Source: an uncultured Chloroflexota bacterium (GTDB lineage: Bacteria > Chloroflexota > Dehalococcoidia > Lucifugimonadales > GCA-002694895). Taken from it: a stretch of DNA of 40,197 bases. Positions within the stretch are counted from its first letter, which is position 1; each line of letters begins with the position of its first letter. The notes beneath the pieces are model-generated. The model did not search any database. It worked only from the letters and a program-made list of their open reading frames with translations, and was not told the origin of the DNA. Position numbers and translations under genes: made by a program. The DNA is taken from assembly GCA_950054395.1 (NCBI GenBank), contig CATLOZ010000004.1, forward strand, positions 1 through 40,197. The letters are read 5' to 3'. This document shows positions 29,480 through 38,762 of the stretch, one piece after another.

Positions 29480-31183
29480 TTACCTTCTTCTCCACCATAC
29501 AACTATACTAGTTGCAAACATTAAAATAAATGGTAACCCACTACTCCATTTTAAAAATTCTCTTTCTCTTCTGTTAACAACTAAAGATCTAAAAGGGACA
29601 ATTTTTGGACGTATTGATATAATTTCATAATCTTCAGCAAGCCATGCAAGGGAATTTAAAATTATGTCACTGTTTTGATTGCTATAGAACCATTTATTAG
29701 TAACAAAATCAGAATCAGCAAAGATCATCATTTTACTTAGATCAAAAACTGGAATATTTGAGTTTACTGGGCCTTTAGATTCTATGATAGTTATCAAAGA
29801 GAAAGGGCCTCTAATGTCTGTGTCTGGATCAAATTTTGGGTTTTCTATATCGGATTCAAGCCAGCTAATACCTGTAGAAACTGCAATTTGAATATTTTTA
29901 ACATGCGGAGGTCTGTCAGCTGGAGCTATTGTTTCTAAAATAGCTCCTGAGCCTGGGAAAAATACAGCGTTGATTTGATCAGTGATAGATTGGATTCTTT
30001 TAGTTTCTGATTTGTCGTTTCCTGTAAATTCTAGCAAGTTTATTTCAGGTACAAATTGGTTATTTGATTTTTGTATTAATGGTGTTAAAAAATTACTCCC
30101 AGCCAAGGAGCTTAATGGATCGGCTACAGGTTGTTGGGATACAATAATTCCCCAATTATTTATTAAATCATTCCAAGATATGTGAGGATTTGGATCAAGT
30201 AAAAACGCAACTCTCCCTCCTGTTGCGATATAGTCTACTAATATTTGTGCATGTTTTTTTGGCAATGCTGATGTTGGTCCAATAATTATAAGTGCAGCTG
30301 CGTTTACTGGTATTTTTTCAATTTGGTCAAAATTTATAGATTTGACATTATAATTATCTCTTTTCAATCCATCAACAAAATAGTCTATCCCAGAATCACT
30401 AATTTCGTTTGTAGTTGTGTCTCTAGATAAACTTTTTTCTTTATGTCCTGTGGAATAATAAATAACTTTTTGTTTGTCCCCCATTGATATTAACATTGCA
30501 GTTACAAAATCTTGTTCACTAAATGGATTAAAGCCTTTTTCATAAACGGGTTGTAATTTTCCTGTAGATAGATCCTCAAATATAATTGCAGGATATTGCA
30601 TAACTCCATATTTGATTGCAAGAGTTTTATTTAATTGTGGATCTGTAAATCTATAACTAAATTTATTTGAATTTTTTGCAAATTCACCTAATAAATCTTC
30701 AGCATTGGTTTTTAATTTTTCTTGTTCAGGGTCATTAGGTACAAAAAATGCATTTGCCCTTACAGGAGTTTCAAGGTTGGATATTATTTTTTTTGTTTGT
30801 TTAGATAATGAGAATACTCTGGTTGCTGTAGTATCTAATCTGTATGAATTAAGTATAAAGAAGCTATTTGTTAATATAACAATTGAAATAAAAGCTATTA
30901 ACATTATTAATGTATTAGTTCCATATCTACCTCTTCTTCCTTTAAATATTAATGTAGTAGATTTTGGTGATATTAAAATTCCAAGAAGTGACAAAGTAGC
31001 ACCAGCTATAATGACAGATAGTGCAAAATCTTTGATTTCAATAATTAAAAAATAACTTACAGATCCAAATATTATAGATAATGCTCCGGATATTAAAAGA
31101 AGGATACTCCAATAATTTAAATTTGTAACGAATGGCTTTACATCAGCGCTTATATTTTTAATATTATCAAGATATTTATTCAA
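29480..31183 (-). CDS. GldG-like ABC-associated membrane/periplasmic protein, module 2
   Basis: RLDTTATRVFSLSKQTKKIISNLETPVRANAFF; ATGGRVAFLLDPNPH; C-term TM plus basic tail. Confidence 0.8.
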   Translation of the reverse strand: MNKYLDNIKNISADVKPFVTNLNYWSILLLISGALSIIFGSVSYFLIIEIKDFALSVIIAGATLSLLGILISPKSTTLIFKGRRGRYGTNTLIMLIAFISIVILTNSFFILNSYRLDTTATRVFSLSKQTKKIISNLETPVRANAFFVPNDPEQEKLKTNAEDLLGEFAKNSNKFSYRFTDPQLNKTLAIKYGVMQYPAIIFEDLSTGKLQPVYEKGFNPFSEQDFVTAMLISMGDKQKVIYYSTGHKEKSLSRDTTTNEISDSGIDYFVDGLKRDNYNVKSINFDQIEKIPVNAAALIIIGPTSALPKKHAQILVDYIATGGRVAFLLDPNPHISWNDLINNWGIIVSQQPVADPLSSLAGSNFLTPLIQKSNNQFVPEINLLEFTGNDKSETKRIQSITDQINAVFFPGSGAILETIAPADRPPHVKNIQIAVSTGISWLESDIENPKFDPDTDIRGPFSLITIIESKGPVNSNIPVFDLSKMMIFADSDFVTNKWFYSNQNSDIILNSLAWLAEDYEIISIRPKIVPFRSLVVNRREREFLKWSSGLPFILMFATSIVVWWRRR

Positions 31184-31186
31184 TAC

Positions 31187-31912
31187 TTATCTCCATCTCC
31201 GCATTTGTAATATTACAATTGTAAAAAAGAGAAATACTGAAGCTGTTGAAAGATAATAAACTATATTTCTAATGTCAATCACTCCTTTAGTAAAATCTCC
31301 ATAATGATAATTGAGTGCTATTTCATTAAATATAGTGGATGGTATTCCGTCTATCATTGCTCCTAAAGAATCTAGGAATGAAAGTAATAATAATATAACA
31401 ATCCCAACTACTGCAGATACAATTTGATTACTACTAAGTGAAGATGCAAATACCCCTACACCAAGAGTAGCAATACCATAAAGAATTATTCCTAAATATG
31501 CACTAAGTAATGGACCGAAATCCGGTGTACTGTATATAGAAATCAATATAACGTAGAAAAAAGTGCACAGTAAAGTTGAAATGAGAATTACAGTCGAAGC
31601 AAGATATTTACCCATGACTATTTCCCAATCTTTAACAGGGGAAGTAAGTAGTAATTCTAAGGTACCTAATTTTTCTTCTTCCGAAAATAAACGCATTGTG
31701 ATTAGAGGGGAAAATATAATAAATAACAAAGTTGTGGGTTCCAGATATCCCCTGACATTAGATTCTGTAATTGGATTTGACTCACCTGGTACTATGCTTG
31801 TATTAAAAAACAACCATGTTAATCCCAAAAACATACCTCCAACTATATATGCCATTGGACTAGCAAAGTATGTTTTAATTTCTTTAGAAGTTATTAATAT
31901 AATGTTTCTCAA
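31187..31912 (-). CDS. ABC-2 permease (GldF-like), module 2
   Basis: TMRLFSEEEKLGTLELLLTSPVKDWEIVMGKYLAS; about six TM. Confidence 0.85.
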   Translation of the reverse strand: MRNIILITSKEIKTYFASPMAYIVGGMFLGLTWLFFNTSIVPGESNPITESNVRGYLEPTTLLFIIFSPLITMRLFSEEEKLGTLELLLTSPVKDWEIVMGKYLASTVILISTLLCTFFYVILISIYSTPDFGPLLSAYLGIILYGIATLGVGVFASSLSSNQIVSAVVGIVILLLLSFLDSLGAMIDGIPSTIFNEIALNYHYGDFTKGVIDIRNIVYYLSTASVFLFFTIVILQMRRWR

Positions 31913-31924
31913 ATTAATTTCCCT

Positions 31925-32863
31925 TTATTCGGAAGTTGTTATTTGCAAGAAAATATCTTCTAATGACATTCCTATGGATTGTAAACGGATTAATCCCCAT
32001 CCATTATTTATTATAATTTTTGAAATTTCAGATCTAATATCACTATTAACTTCAGTTTCTATTGTAAAGGTAGAGAATTCGCTGGAAGATTTATTAATAG
32101 AAAATTCTACTGATTTTATATCATTGATTTTTTCTAATTCAGTTACTATTGATTGTGGGGATCCAATAATATCTGCTTCGATTTTGTTTTTTCCTGACAT
32201 AAGTGAACTTAGATTTTTAATAGTATCGGAAGCTGCTATTTCACCTTCGTGAATAATTAAAACTCTTTCACAAATTGAACTAACTTCAGGGAGTATATGA
32301 CTACTTAATAATAGTGTGTGTTCACCAGAAAGATTTTTTATTAGTTGTCTTGTTTCAACCACTTGATTGGGATCAATCCCGATTGTTGGTTCATCTAGAA
32401 TTAGTACTTCAGGGTCATGAATTATTGCCTGAGATATACCCACTCTTTGTCTAAATCCTTTAGAAAGTTTTGAGATTAAACTGTTTCTATAATCTTCTAA
32501 TTTACAAATTTCTATAACATTATCTACTTTAGATTTAATATTTTTCTTATTAAGTCCTCGGAGTAATCCCATGTATTCAATATATGAGTACACAGTCATG
32601 TCCGTATATAAAGGAACAGTTTCTGGTAAATATCCGATTTTTCTACGTGCTTCTATAGACTGGGTTACAATATCATAACCACCAACAGAGAGTTCCCCGT
32701 TAGTTGGTGGCATAAACCCCGTTATCATTTTCATGATTGTAGATTTCCCAGCACCGTTTGGTCCTAATAATCCTACTATTTCTCCCTTTTCAATTTTGAA
32801 AGATATATTGGTTACAGCCGGGAAATCACCGTAATATTTAGTTATATTTTTTAATTCAATCAA
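31925..32863 (-). CDS. ABC transporter ATP-binding protein (GldA-like), module 2
   Basis: Walker A GPNGAGKST, LSKGFRQRVGISQAI, VLILDEPTIGIDP. Confidence 0.92.
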   Translation of the reverse strand: MIELKNITKYYGDFPAVTNISFKIEKGEIVGLLGPNGAGKSTIMKMITGFMPPTNGELSVGGYDIVTQSIEARRKIGYLPETVPLYTDMTVYSYIEYMGLLRGLNKKNIKSKVDNVIEICKLEDYRNSLISKLSKGFRQRVGISQAIIHDPEVLILDEPTIGIDPNQVVETRQLIKNLSGEHTLLLSSHILPEVSSICERVLIIHEGEIAASDTIKNLSSLMSGKNKIEADIIGSPQSIVTELEKINDIKSVEFSINKSSSEFSTFTIETEVNSDIRSEISKIIINNGWGLIRLQSIGMSLEDIFLQITTSE

Positions 32864-32937
32864 ATATTGTACCTATAGTAATGGAATTACCATTCACGAA
32901 ATGAAATGATAGTATATTCTATACGTTGTAACCATGT

Positions 32938-32982
32938 ATAACAATATTATTAACTATATATATTGTTATTTTTTTAACAATA
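32938..32982 (+). promoter_or_regulatory. alternative-hairpin leader upstream of def
   Basis: ATAACAATAT (32938-32947), ATATTGTTAT (32960-32969), TAACAATA (32975-32982): the middle element can pair with either flank. Confidence 0.4.
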
Positions 32983-33003
32983 GAAAAAGATATAAGGAAA
33001 TAT

Positions 33004-33528
33004 ATGGCATTATTAAATATATTACATTATCCAAATCCATTACTTAGAAAAAAGTGTAATAAAGTGACTGAAATTACTAAAGATATCATTGGATTGGCAG
33101 ATAATATGTGTGAAACTTTAGCTTATCATAAAGGATTAGGCCTGGCTGGCAATCAAGTTGGGCATTTAAAAAGAATAATTGTTATTAATTTACCTGAAGA
33201 AGAAGAATTTAGAGTTTTGATTAATCCGGAAATAATTCAATCTTTTGGAATAAGAGAAGTAGAAGAAGGATGTTTAAGTGTGCCAGGGTATACTGGGATT
33301 GTAAATAGATCTATTTGGATACGAGCAAAAGGATTAGATATGAAGTGGAAGAAATGGAAAATAAAAGTAGAAGGCTTATTGGCTCAAGCCTTAGAACATG
33401 AAATTGACCATTTAAATGGAATTATGTATTTTGATCACCTGGTTGCTCACAGTGAAGGTGAATGGCATGATGGGTTGGTGAAGATTCAAAATTCAAATCC
33501 TGCAAATCACTCTTCAATAACTAATTAG
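33004..33528 (+). CDS. def: peptide deformylase
   Basis: GLGLAGNQVG, EGCLSVP, HEIDHLNG motifs. Confidence 0.93.
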   Translation: MALLNILHYPNPLLRKKCNKVTEITKDIIGLADNMCETLAYHKGLGLAGNQVGHLKRIIVINLPEEEEFRVLINPEIIQSFGIREVEEGCLSVPGYTGIVNRSIWIRAKGLDMKWKKWKIKVEGLLAQALEHEIDHLNGIMYFDHLVAHSEGEWHDGLVKIQNSNPANHSSITN

Positions 33529-33580
33529 TCAAAATATGCAAATTTAATTAATTATATTTCTATAATTTAGATAGAAAAAA

Positions 33581-34999
33581 ATGTTTAATAATAAAATTAG
33601 TAAAAATATTATAGATTTACTTAATCTAATTTCTTCTTCCAGATTTAACACTTATTTGGTAGGTGGATGTGTTAGAGATATTATTTTAGGTTACACTCCT
33701 AAAGATTTAGATATTTTGGTAGAAGATGAAATTGATGAATTTTCTATATTTTTATCTACATCATTAAATAGCAAGGTTATTAAGTTTCAAAACCATGGTT
33801 TTGAAACTTTTAGAATTATTAATACTAAAACTAAATTAAATATTGATATTACAAAATATTCTAATGGTAATGACGGACTTCTTAATGATCTTTCTATGAG
33901 AGATTTTACAATAAATTCTATGGCTATTAATTTAAATGAGGGGCAATTTGATTTTAATGATATTGTTGATCCGTTTCATGGACTCGAAGATTTAAATAAT
34001 AATTTGATTAGATATGTTTCTAAAGACTCAGTCTTATTTGATCCTCTAAGATTATTAAGGTCAGTGAGATTGTCATCTAAACTTAATTTTAATATTGAAG
34101 AAAATACTAAAAAGTATTTTATGACTAATAGTGAAAAAATAAATATTGTAAGTAATGAGAGAATTAGAGATGAAATTATTGATATATTTGCTTTAAATAA
34201 TTCATCTAAATATTTGATATTGATGGAAGAGTTGAATATTTTAAATCAAGTATTTCCTGAGATTCAAGTAACTAATGGAATAAATCAAGGTGGATTACAT
34301 GATAAAGATGTGTACATGCATTCCTTAGCCACTTTATATTTTATTGAAAATATTATTAATGAAAATTTATTTCCTGAGATAAGTTTGAATAATAGTATTT
34401 TCGCACATGAAAATACTATTATTCCTTACATCAAATTAGCTGCTTTTTTACATGATATTGGGAAACCTGATACTAAAAGTTTTATTCAATCTCGTACTAG
34501 ATTTTTTTCTCATGATGAATATGGTTCAAAAATTTCGGAAAAAATTACAACACGATTAAAATTTAGTTTGAAAGTCAAAAAATACATATCCTGCTTGATT
34601 AAAAACCACTTGAGATTAGGACATTTAATTTCATTACCAGATTTGCCATCTGATAGAGCAATTAGAAAGTTATCTAGAGATTGTTATGATGTTATAAATG
34701 ATTTAATTTATTTAGATTTTGCAGATTATTTAGCTACTAGTCAAAATAATTTTGATAATTACCTTGATCATTATAATGATTTAAGAAAAATCTATTTTAG
34801 AATTATGCAATTTAGATCTGATAAAATCGAAAAATACGATAAGATTATAGATGGTAAAGAAATCATGGAAATTTTTGGATTGAATGAAGGTCCAGAAGTT
34901 GGTAGGGTTCTAGATGCTATTCAAGATGATATTATTAATAATGGTAATATCAAAAAAAGCGAAGCTATTAAATTGGCAAAAAAAATATTAAATAATTAA
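33581..34999 (+). CDS. cca: CCA tRNA nucleotidyltransferase / poly(A) polymerase family with HD domain
   Basis: LVGGCVRDIILGYTPKDLDILV; RDFTINSMAIN; DPLRLLRSVRLSSKL; AAFLHDIGKP. Confidence 0.88.
   Translation: MFNNKISKNIIDLLNLISSSRFNTYLVGGCVRDIILGYTPKDLDILVEDEIDEFSIFLSTSLNSKVIKFQNHGFETFRIINTKTKLNIDITKYSNGNDGLLNDLSMRDFTINSMAINLNEGQFDFNDIVDPFHGLEDLNNNLIRYVSKDSVLFDPLRLLRSVRLSSKLNFNIEENTKKYFMTNSEKINIVSNERIRDEIIDIFALNNSSKYLILMEELNILNQVFPEIQVTNGINQGGLHDKDVYMHSLATLYFIENIINENLFPEISLNNSIFAHENTIIPYIKLAAFLHDIGKPDTKSFIQSRTRFFSHDEYGSKISEKITTRLKFSLKVKKYISCLIKNHLRLGHLISLPDLPSDRAIRKLSRDCYDVINDLIYLDFADYLATSQNNFDNYLDHYNDLRKIYFRIMQFRSDKIEKYDKIIDGKEIMEIFGLNEGPEVGRVLDAIQDDIINNGNIKKSEAIKLAKKILNN
33782..33809. repeat. 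28-bp perfect palindrome inside cca
   Basis: AAGTTTCAAAACCATGGTTTTGAAACTT equals its own reverse complement. Confidence 0.9.
34387..34424. repeat. 16-bp perfect inverted repeat, 6-nt loop, inside cca
   Basis: GAATAATAGTATTTTC-gcacat-GAAAATACTATTATTC. Confidence 0.9.
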
Positions 35000-35017
35000 T
35001 TTCTTGGAGTCTGGTAA

Positions 35018-36760
35018 ATGAGAAGGTATTGGAAATCATCTTTATTTTCATCTCTCATGATTTTAATTGCGGTCTTTGTTGTCTTTAATCAAAAATTTAG
35101 TTTGGGAGGTATTGAAATAGGATCTGATGCTGTTTTAGGATTGAAGTTGGGATTAGATTTACAAGGAGGTAGTCATCTTGTCTATCAGTCAGATTTAAAG
35201 AATGAAATTGGAGAATCTATTCCTCCTACCAAAACACAAATGCAGGCATTGATTAAGACTATTGAGAGGAGGGTAAACTCTTCAGGTCTTGGCGAACCAA
35301 TAATACAATTATTAGGTGATGATCGCCTATTAATACAATTACCCGGTATTGTTGATCCTGAAAGAGCTAAGAAGTTGATTGGGGAAACAGCCAGATTGGA
35401 ATTTAAACATCGTTTTACAGATGCGAGTGATCCCGTTGATGCAGTAATTAATGAGGGAGTATTAAACTCTTATATAGGTTTATATCCAACTTCAACTTCT
35501 GAAGTTGATGCTAGGAATAATTCTACTGATAAGAAAGATAATGGCACTGATCCAGTAGCACCTCCTTTAGGGGTGTTTGTAAAATTTTCTGAAAATTCGT
35601 ATTCAGTTTTTAAACAACTTCATGAAAATATAGTACAAAGTTTAGAATCTCCTGGATATGATCGTTTGCAAGTAGAAGTTTCTGGGAATGATGATGCAAG
35701 AAGATTTGAATTATTGGGGACATTTATTACTGAAACTTCAGAAAAAAGTGAATTTGTATTTATGATTCCATCGAATTACTATAAAACAGTTGAAGAAGCA
35801 AAAAATGCATTAGGAGAATCACCAAAATTTGAGTTATTAAGTATTTTGTTGGGTCAAAGAGATGAAGTTATTGGATTGACCGGAGAAGATCTTAAAAGAG
35901 CGTATCCTGGGCAACATCAGACAACAAACAAGCCAATAATTAATATAGAGTTTAATGAAGGTGGAACTAGAAAATTTGCTGAATTAACAACTGATATTGC
36001 AGGAACAAATGATAGAATTGCTATTTTCTTAGATCAGAATGAGTTAATTAGCCCTGTTGTAAATCAACCTATTTTAGGAGGTGCGGCATTCATTGATGGG
36101 CCTACCTTTACAATTGATAGGGTGAATGATTTAGCTCTGATGCTTGAATCAGGGAGACTACCTGTGCCAATAAAATTATTACAAGAAAGAGATGTGGATG
36201 CAGTATTGGGGGCAGATAGTTTATCTAAAAGTTATTATGCCGCTGGCGTCGGATTGCTTTTAGTTGTAGTGTTTATGATTCTTTATTACAGAATTCCAGG
36301 CCTTTTTGCTTCTATAGCATTATTCTTTTATTGTTTATTGGTTATAGCGGTTTTCAAATTATTATCTGTAACATTAACACTTAGTGGGATAGCTGCAGCA
36401 ATTTTATCTGTAGGTATGGCTGTAGATGCGAATATTCTTATTTTTGAAAGATTGAAAGAAGAATTAAGACTTGGAAGAACGTTATCAATGGCTGTAAATA
36501 TGGGATTCTCACGGGCATGGCCTGCTATTAGAGATAGTAATGTATCAACCCTTATTACTTGTTTAATTTTATTTTGGTTTGCAGATCAATTAGGAGCTAC
36601 AATCGTGAAGGGATTTGCAGTAACTTTATCTATTGGAGTTATTTTAAGTATGATATCAGCACTAATGATAACCCAAACAATACTAAAAGTAGCATCAAAT
36701 TCTTTTTTATCTAAGTTTTTATATTTATATGTTCCTGCTGGGCGTAAAGATATTGGTTAA
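35018..36760 (+). CDS. secD: protein translocase subunit SecD
   Basis: LGLKLGLDLQGGSHLVYQ, GLTGEDLKRAYPG, AVDANILIFERLKEELR. Confidence 0.93.
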   Translation: MRRYWKSSLFSSLMILIAVFVVFNQKFSLGGIEIGSDAVLGLKLGLDLQGGSHLVYQSDLKNEIGESIPPTKTQMQALIKTIERRVNSSGLGEPIIQLLGDDRLLIQLPGIVDPERAKKLIGETARLEFKHRFTDASDPVDAVINEGVLNSYIGLYPTSTSEVDARNNSTDKKDNGTDPVAPPLGVFVKFSENSYSVFKQLHENIVQSLESPGYDRLQVEVSGNDDARRFELLGTFITETSEKSEFVFMIPSNYYKTVEEAKNALGESPKFELLSILLGQRDEVIGLTGEDLKRAYPGQHQTTNKPIINIEFNEGGTRKFAELTTDIAGTNDRIAIFLDQNELISPVVNQPILGGAAFIDGPTFTIDRVNDLALMLESGRLPVPIKLLQERDVDAVLGADSLSKSYYAAGVGLLLVVVFMILYYRIPGLFASIALFFYCLLVIAVFKLLSVTLTLSGIAAAILSVGMAVDANILIFERLKEELRLGRTLSMAVNMGFSRAWPAIRDSNVSTLITCLILFWFADQLGATIVKGFAVTLSIGVILSMISALMITQTILKVASNSFLSKFLYLYVPAGRKDIG

Positions 36761-36771
36761 AGGGAAAATAT

Positions 36772-37647
36772 ATGCAACTTTCAAAATATAGATTATCTTT
36801 TTTTAGTATATCTGGGCTTGTAATAATTATAGGTTTTATTTTTATTATTTTAGGGGGGCTTAATCCGGGGATAGACTTTACTGGTGGTTCAACTTTAACT
36901 TTAAAAATTCCAAATGTTGATTCTTCGTCTGAAGTTAGAAATTCATTATCAAATACCCAATATGATAATTCCATAATACAAAATTTTGGAAATAATACAT
37001 TTTTTATTAGAACTGTTATGATCGACGATGATCAAAAAAAGAATATATTACAGAATTTAGATACCATAACTCCAGATAAGGATGTAGAAGTATTGTCTTT
37101 TGATCTAATATCTCCACTCATAGCTAATGAAACTGTTGTTAATGCAATATGGGCTGTTTTAGCAGCTACTATAGGTATATTTATATATATATGGTGGGCA
37201 TTTAGAAATGTTCCAAACCCTGTAAGATACAGTGTGGTTGCAATTATTGCATTATTGCATGATACATTAATTGTTGTTGGGATCTTTGCTCTACTTGGTT
37301 TTTTCTTGGATTATGAGATAAATACAATGTTTATTATTGCGTTCTTGACTGTTTTAGGTTACAGCGTAAATGATTCAATCGTTGTTTTGGATAGATTGAG
37401 GAGTAATATAATTGATTTTGGGGGTATGAGATTGAGCCAGATGGTAGATTTAAGTATTTCTCAAACATTTGGAAGATCGTTAAATACAAGTATTACTTTA
37501 TTAGTTACTTTATTGGCAATGTATATATTTGGTGGAGATACTCTGAAACCATTTATTTTAGTATTAATGGTTGGAGTGATTTCAGGGACTTATAGTTCTA
37601 TCGCAATTGCAACACAAATCTTAGTTATTTGGGATGAAAGGAATTAA
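36772..37647 (+). CDS. secF: protein translocase subunit SecF
   Basis: GLNPGIDFTGGSTLTLKI; GYSVNDSIVVLDRLRSNI; directly after secD. Confidence 0.93.
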   Translation: MQLSKYRLSFFSISGLVIIIGFIFIILGGLNPGIDFTGGSTLTLKIPNVDSSSEVRNSLSNTQYDNSIIQNFGNNTFFIRTVMIDDDQKKNILQNLDTITPDKDVEVLSFDLISPLIANETVVNAIWAVLAATIGIFIYIWWAFRNVPNPVRYSVVAIIALLHDTLIVVGIFALLGFFLDYEINTMFIIAFLTVLGYSVNDSIVVLDRLRSNIIDFGGMRLSQMVDLSISQTFGRSLNTSITLLVTLLAMYIFGGDTLKPFILVLMVGVISGTYSSIAIATQILVIWDERN

Positions 37648-37658
37648 TTAAGGTCAGA

Positions 37659-38522
37659 TTATTTTGAATTAATATTTAATTCATTCATAAGATTTGACAG
37701 ATCTTTAATTTCTTTGTTTTCTATTAAAGATACTAAACTGTAGATATATGCTGAATTATCGAACGATCCGGAGTTTAGGCTTTGTGATACATACGTACTA
37801 GCTATTTCTTGCATTTCTGCTATCCATCTCCCTGATTTTAATGGAAGTTTAGGGAGTTGATTTTTCATTTTTATCAAGGTATCTTTCTGGCTATAATCTA
37901 ATTCCTCGATTAATTCATCAAATATGTTTAATTTCTTTGATAGGAGTAACAAAGATATCCATAATGCACTGGTTCCTTTTGTAAGAGATGCATAACACAT
38001 TTTAATACTTGATGCTGCTTCTAGTTTATCTCCTAAATTTATTATTTGAAATGCTTTTGATTTTAAGAATTCAATTTTATTTGCATATTTTCCTGATATA
38101 TATAATTTTGGTTTATATGTATCAGTTGGCGCAGTTCCAATTATAGATCCATCAATATATTTGCTATTTTTAAAAGCTGTAGCAATAAATGATTTTTCAA
38201 TAAATTTAGTTGTATCTGGAGAAATAGCATTACATTCCACATATGTAATAGGTTTTAGAGTTAATTGTGATAATTTACTTAAATTATTTGCCACTTCTAC
38301 CGAAGAGCTAGGAGGGATAATAGAGAGAATGATATCACTTCTATTTATTAAATTAGATAGAGTTACGTTTGTAATATTATTAGTATTAGTATTCTTGATT
38401 GTTGTTTGACTTCGTCCATCAAGATTTGTAAGAACTTCAATTCCAGAGTTTAATAAAGCTATACCTACTGAAAGCCCCATATTCCCCATACCGATTAATC
38501 CAATTGTATTAATTTGATTCAA
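37659..38522 (-). CDS. NAD(P)-binding 6-phosphogluconate/beta-hydroxyacid dehydrogenase-like protein (DUF1932-like C-terminus)
   Basis: N-term [20 protein letters not shown] Rossmann motif; [13 protein letters not shown]-term [18 protein letters not shown] start overlaps the upstream bL36 stop. Confidence 0.8.
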   Translation of the reverse strand: MNQINTIGLIGMGNMGLSVGIALLNSGIEVLTNLDGRSQTTIKNTNTNNITNVTLSNLINRSDIILSIIPPSSSVEVANNLSKLSQLTLKPITYVECNAISPDTTKFIEKSFIATAFKNSKYIDGSIIGTAPTDTYKPKLYISGKYANKIEFLKSKAFQIINLGDKLEAASSIKMCYASLTKGTSALWISLLLLSKKLNIFDELIEELDYSQKDTLIKMKNQLPKLPLKSGRWIAEMQEIASTYVSQSLNSGSFDNSAYIYSLVSLIENKEIKDLSNLMNELNINSK

Positions 38523-38656
38523 CCTTGCCTGACTTTCATCCTAGGATTTTTTTTGTTTATAATATATAAACGTCCTTTACGTCTTACAACCCTATTATTT
38601 CTGTCTCTTCCTTTTACAGATTTTAAAGAATTGAATATTTTCAATTTTTCACCCAT
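38519..38656 (-). CDS. rpmJ: ribosomal protein bL36, cysteine-free (C-minus, YkgO-like) form; not in supplied ORF track
   Basis: Minus-strand [48 protein letters not shown] resembles YkgO [41 protein letters not shown]; a TTG start at 38644 is also possible. Confidence 0.87.
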   Translation of the reverse strand: MGEKLKIFNSLKSVKGRDRNNRVVRRKGRLYIINKKNPRMKVRQG

Positions 38657-38713
38657 TAATTTATATCGAAAGAATATTATAAATATAAAGCTTTAATTAA
38701 TCTATGTGTTTAC

Positions 38714-38762
38714 TATTTATTTAATACTGATTTTTTTTACATAAATCAGTATTAAATAAATA
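38714..38762. repeat. 20-bp perfect inverted repeat overlapping the 3' end of the lipoprotein CDS
   Basis: TATTTATTTAATACTGATTT ... AAATCAGTATTAAATAAATA with a short T-rich loop. Confidence 0.85.

Noticed and set aside
31563-32252. 229-aa + strand ORF
   Set aside because: Antisense across the GldF-like and ABC ATPase genes, both of which have clear motifs; typical shadow ORF.
19372-32863. Calling the Gld-like ABC modules gliding-motility genes
   Set aside because: GldAFG-like ABC modules are widespread outside gliding bacteria; no other gld/spr genes are visible here.
35489-35507. Short inverted repeat TCAACTTC-T-GAAGTTGA in secD
   Set aside because: 8-bp arms with a 1-nt centre are close to chance expectation and lie in a coding region.
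38514-38696. 60-aa + strand ORF in the supplied track
   Set aside because: Antisense to the well-supported bL36 ORF; sequence is not protein-like.
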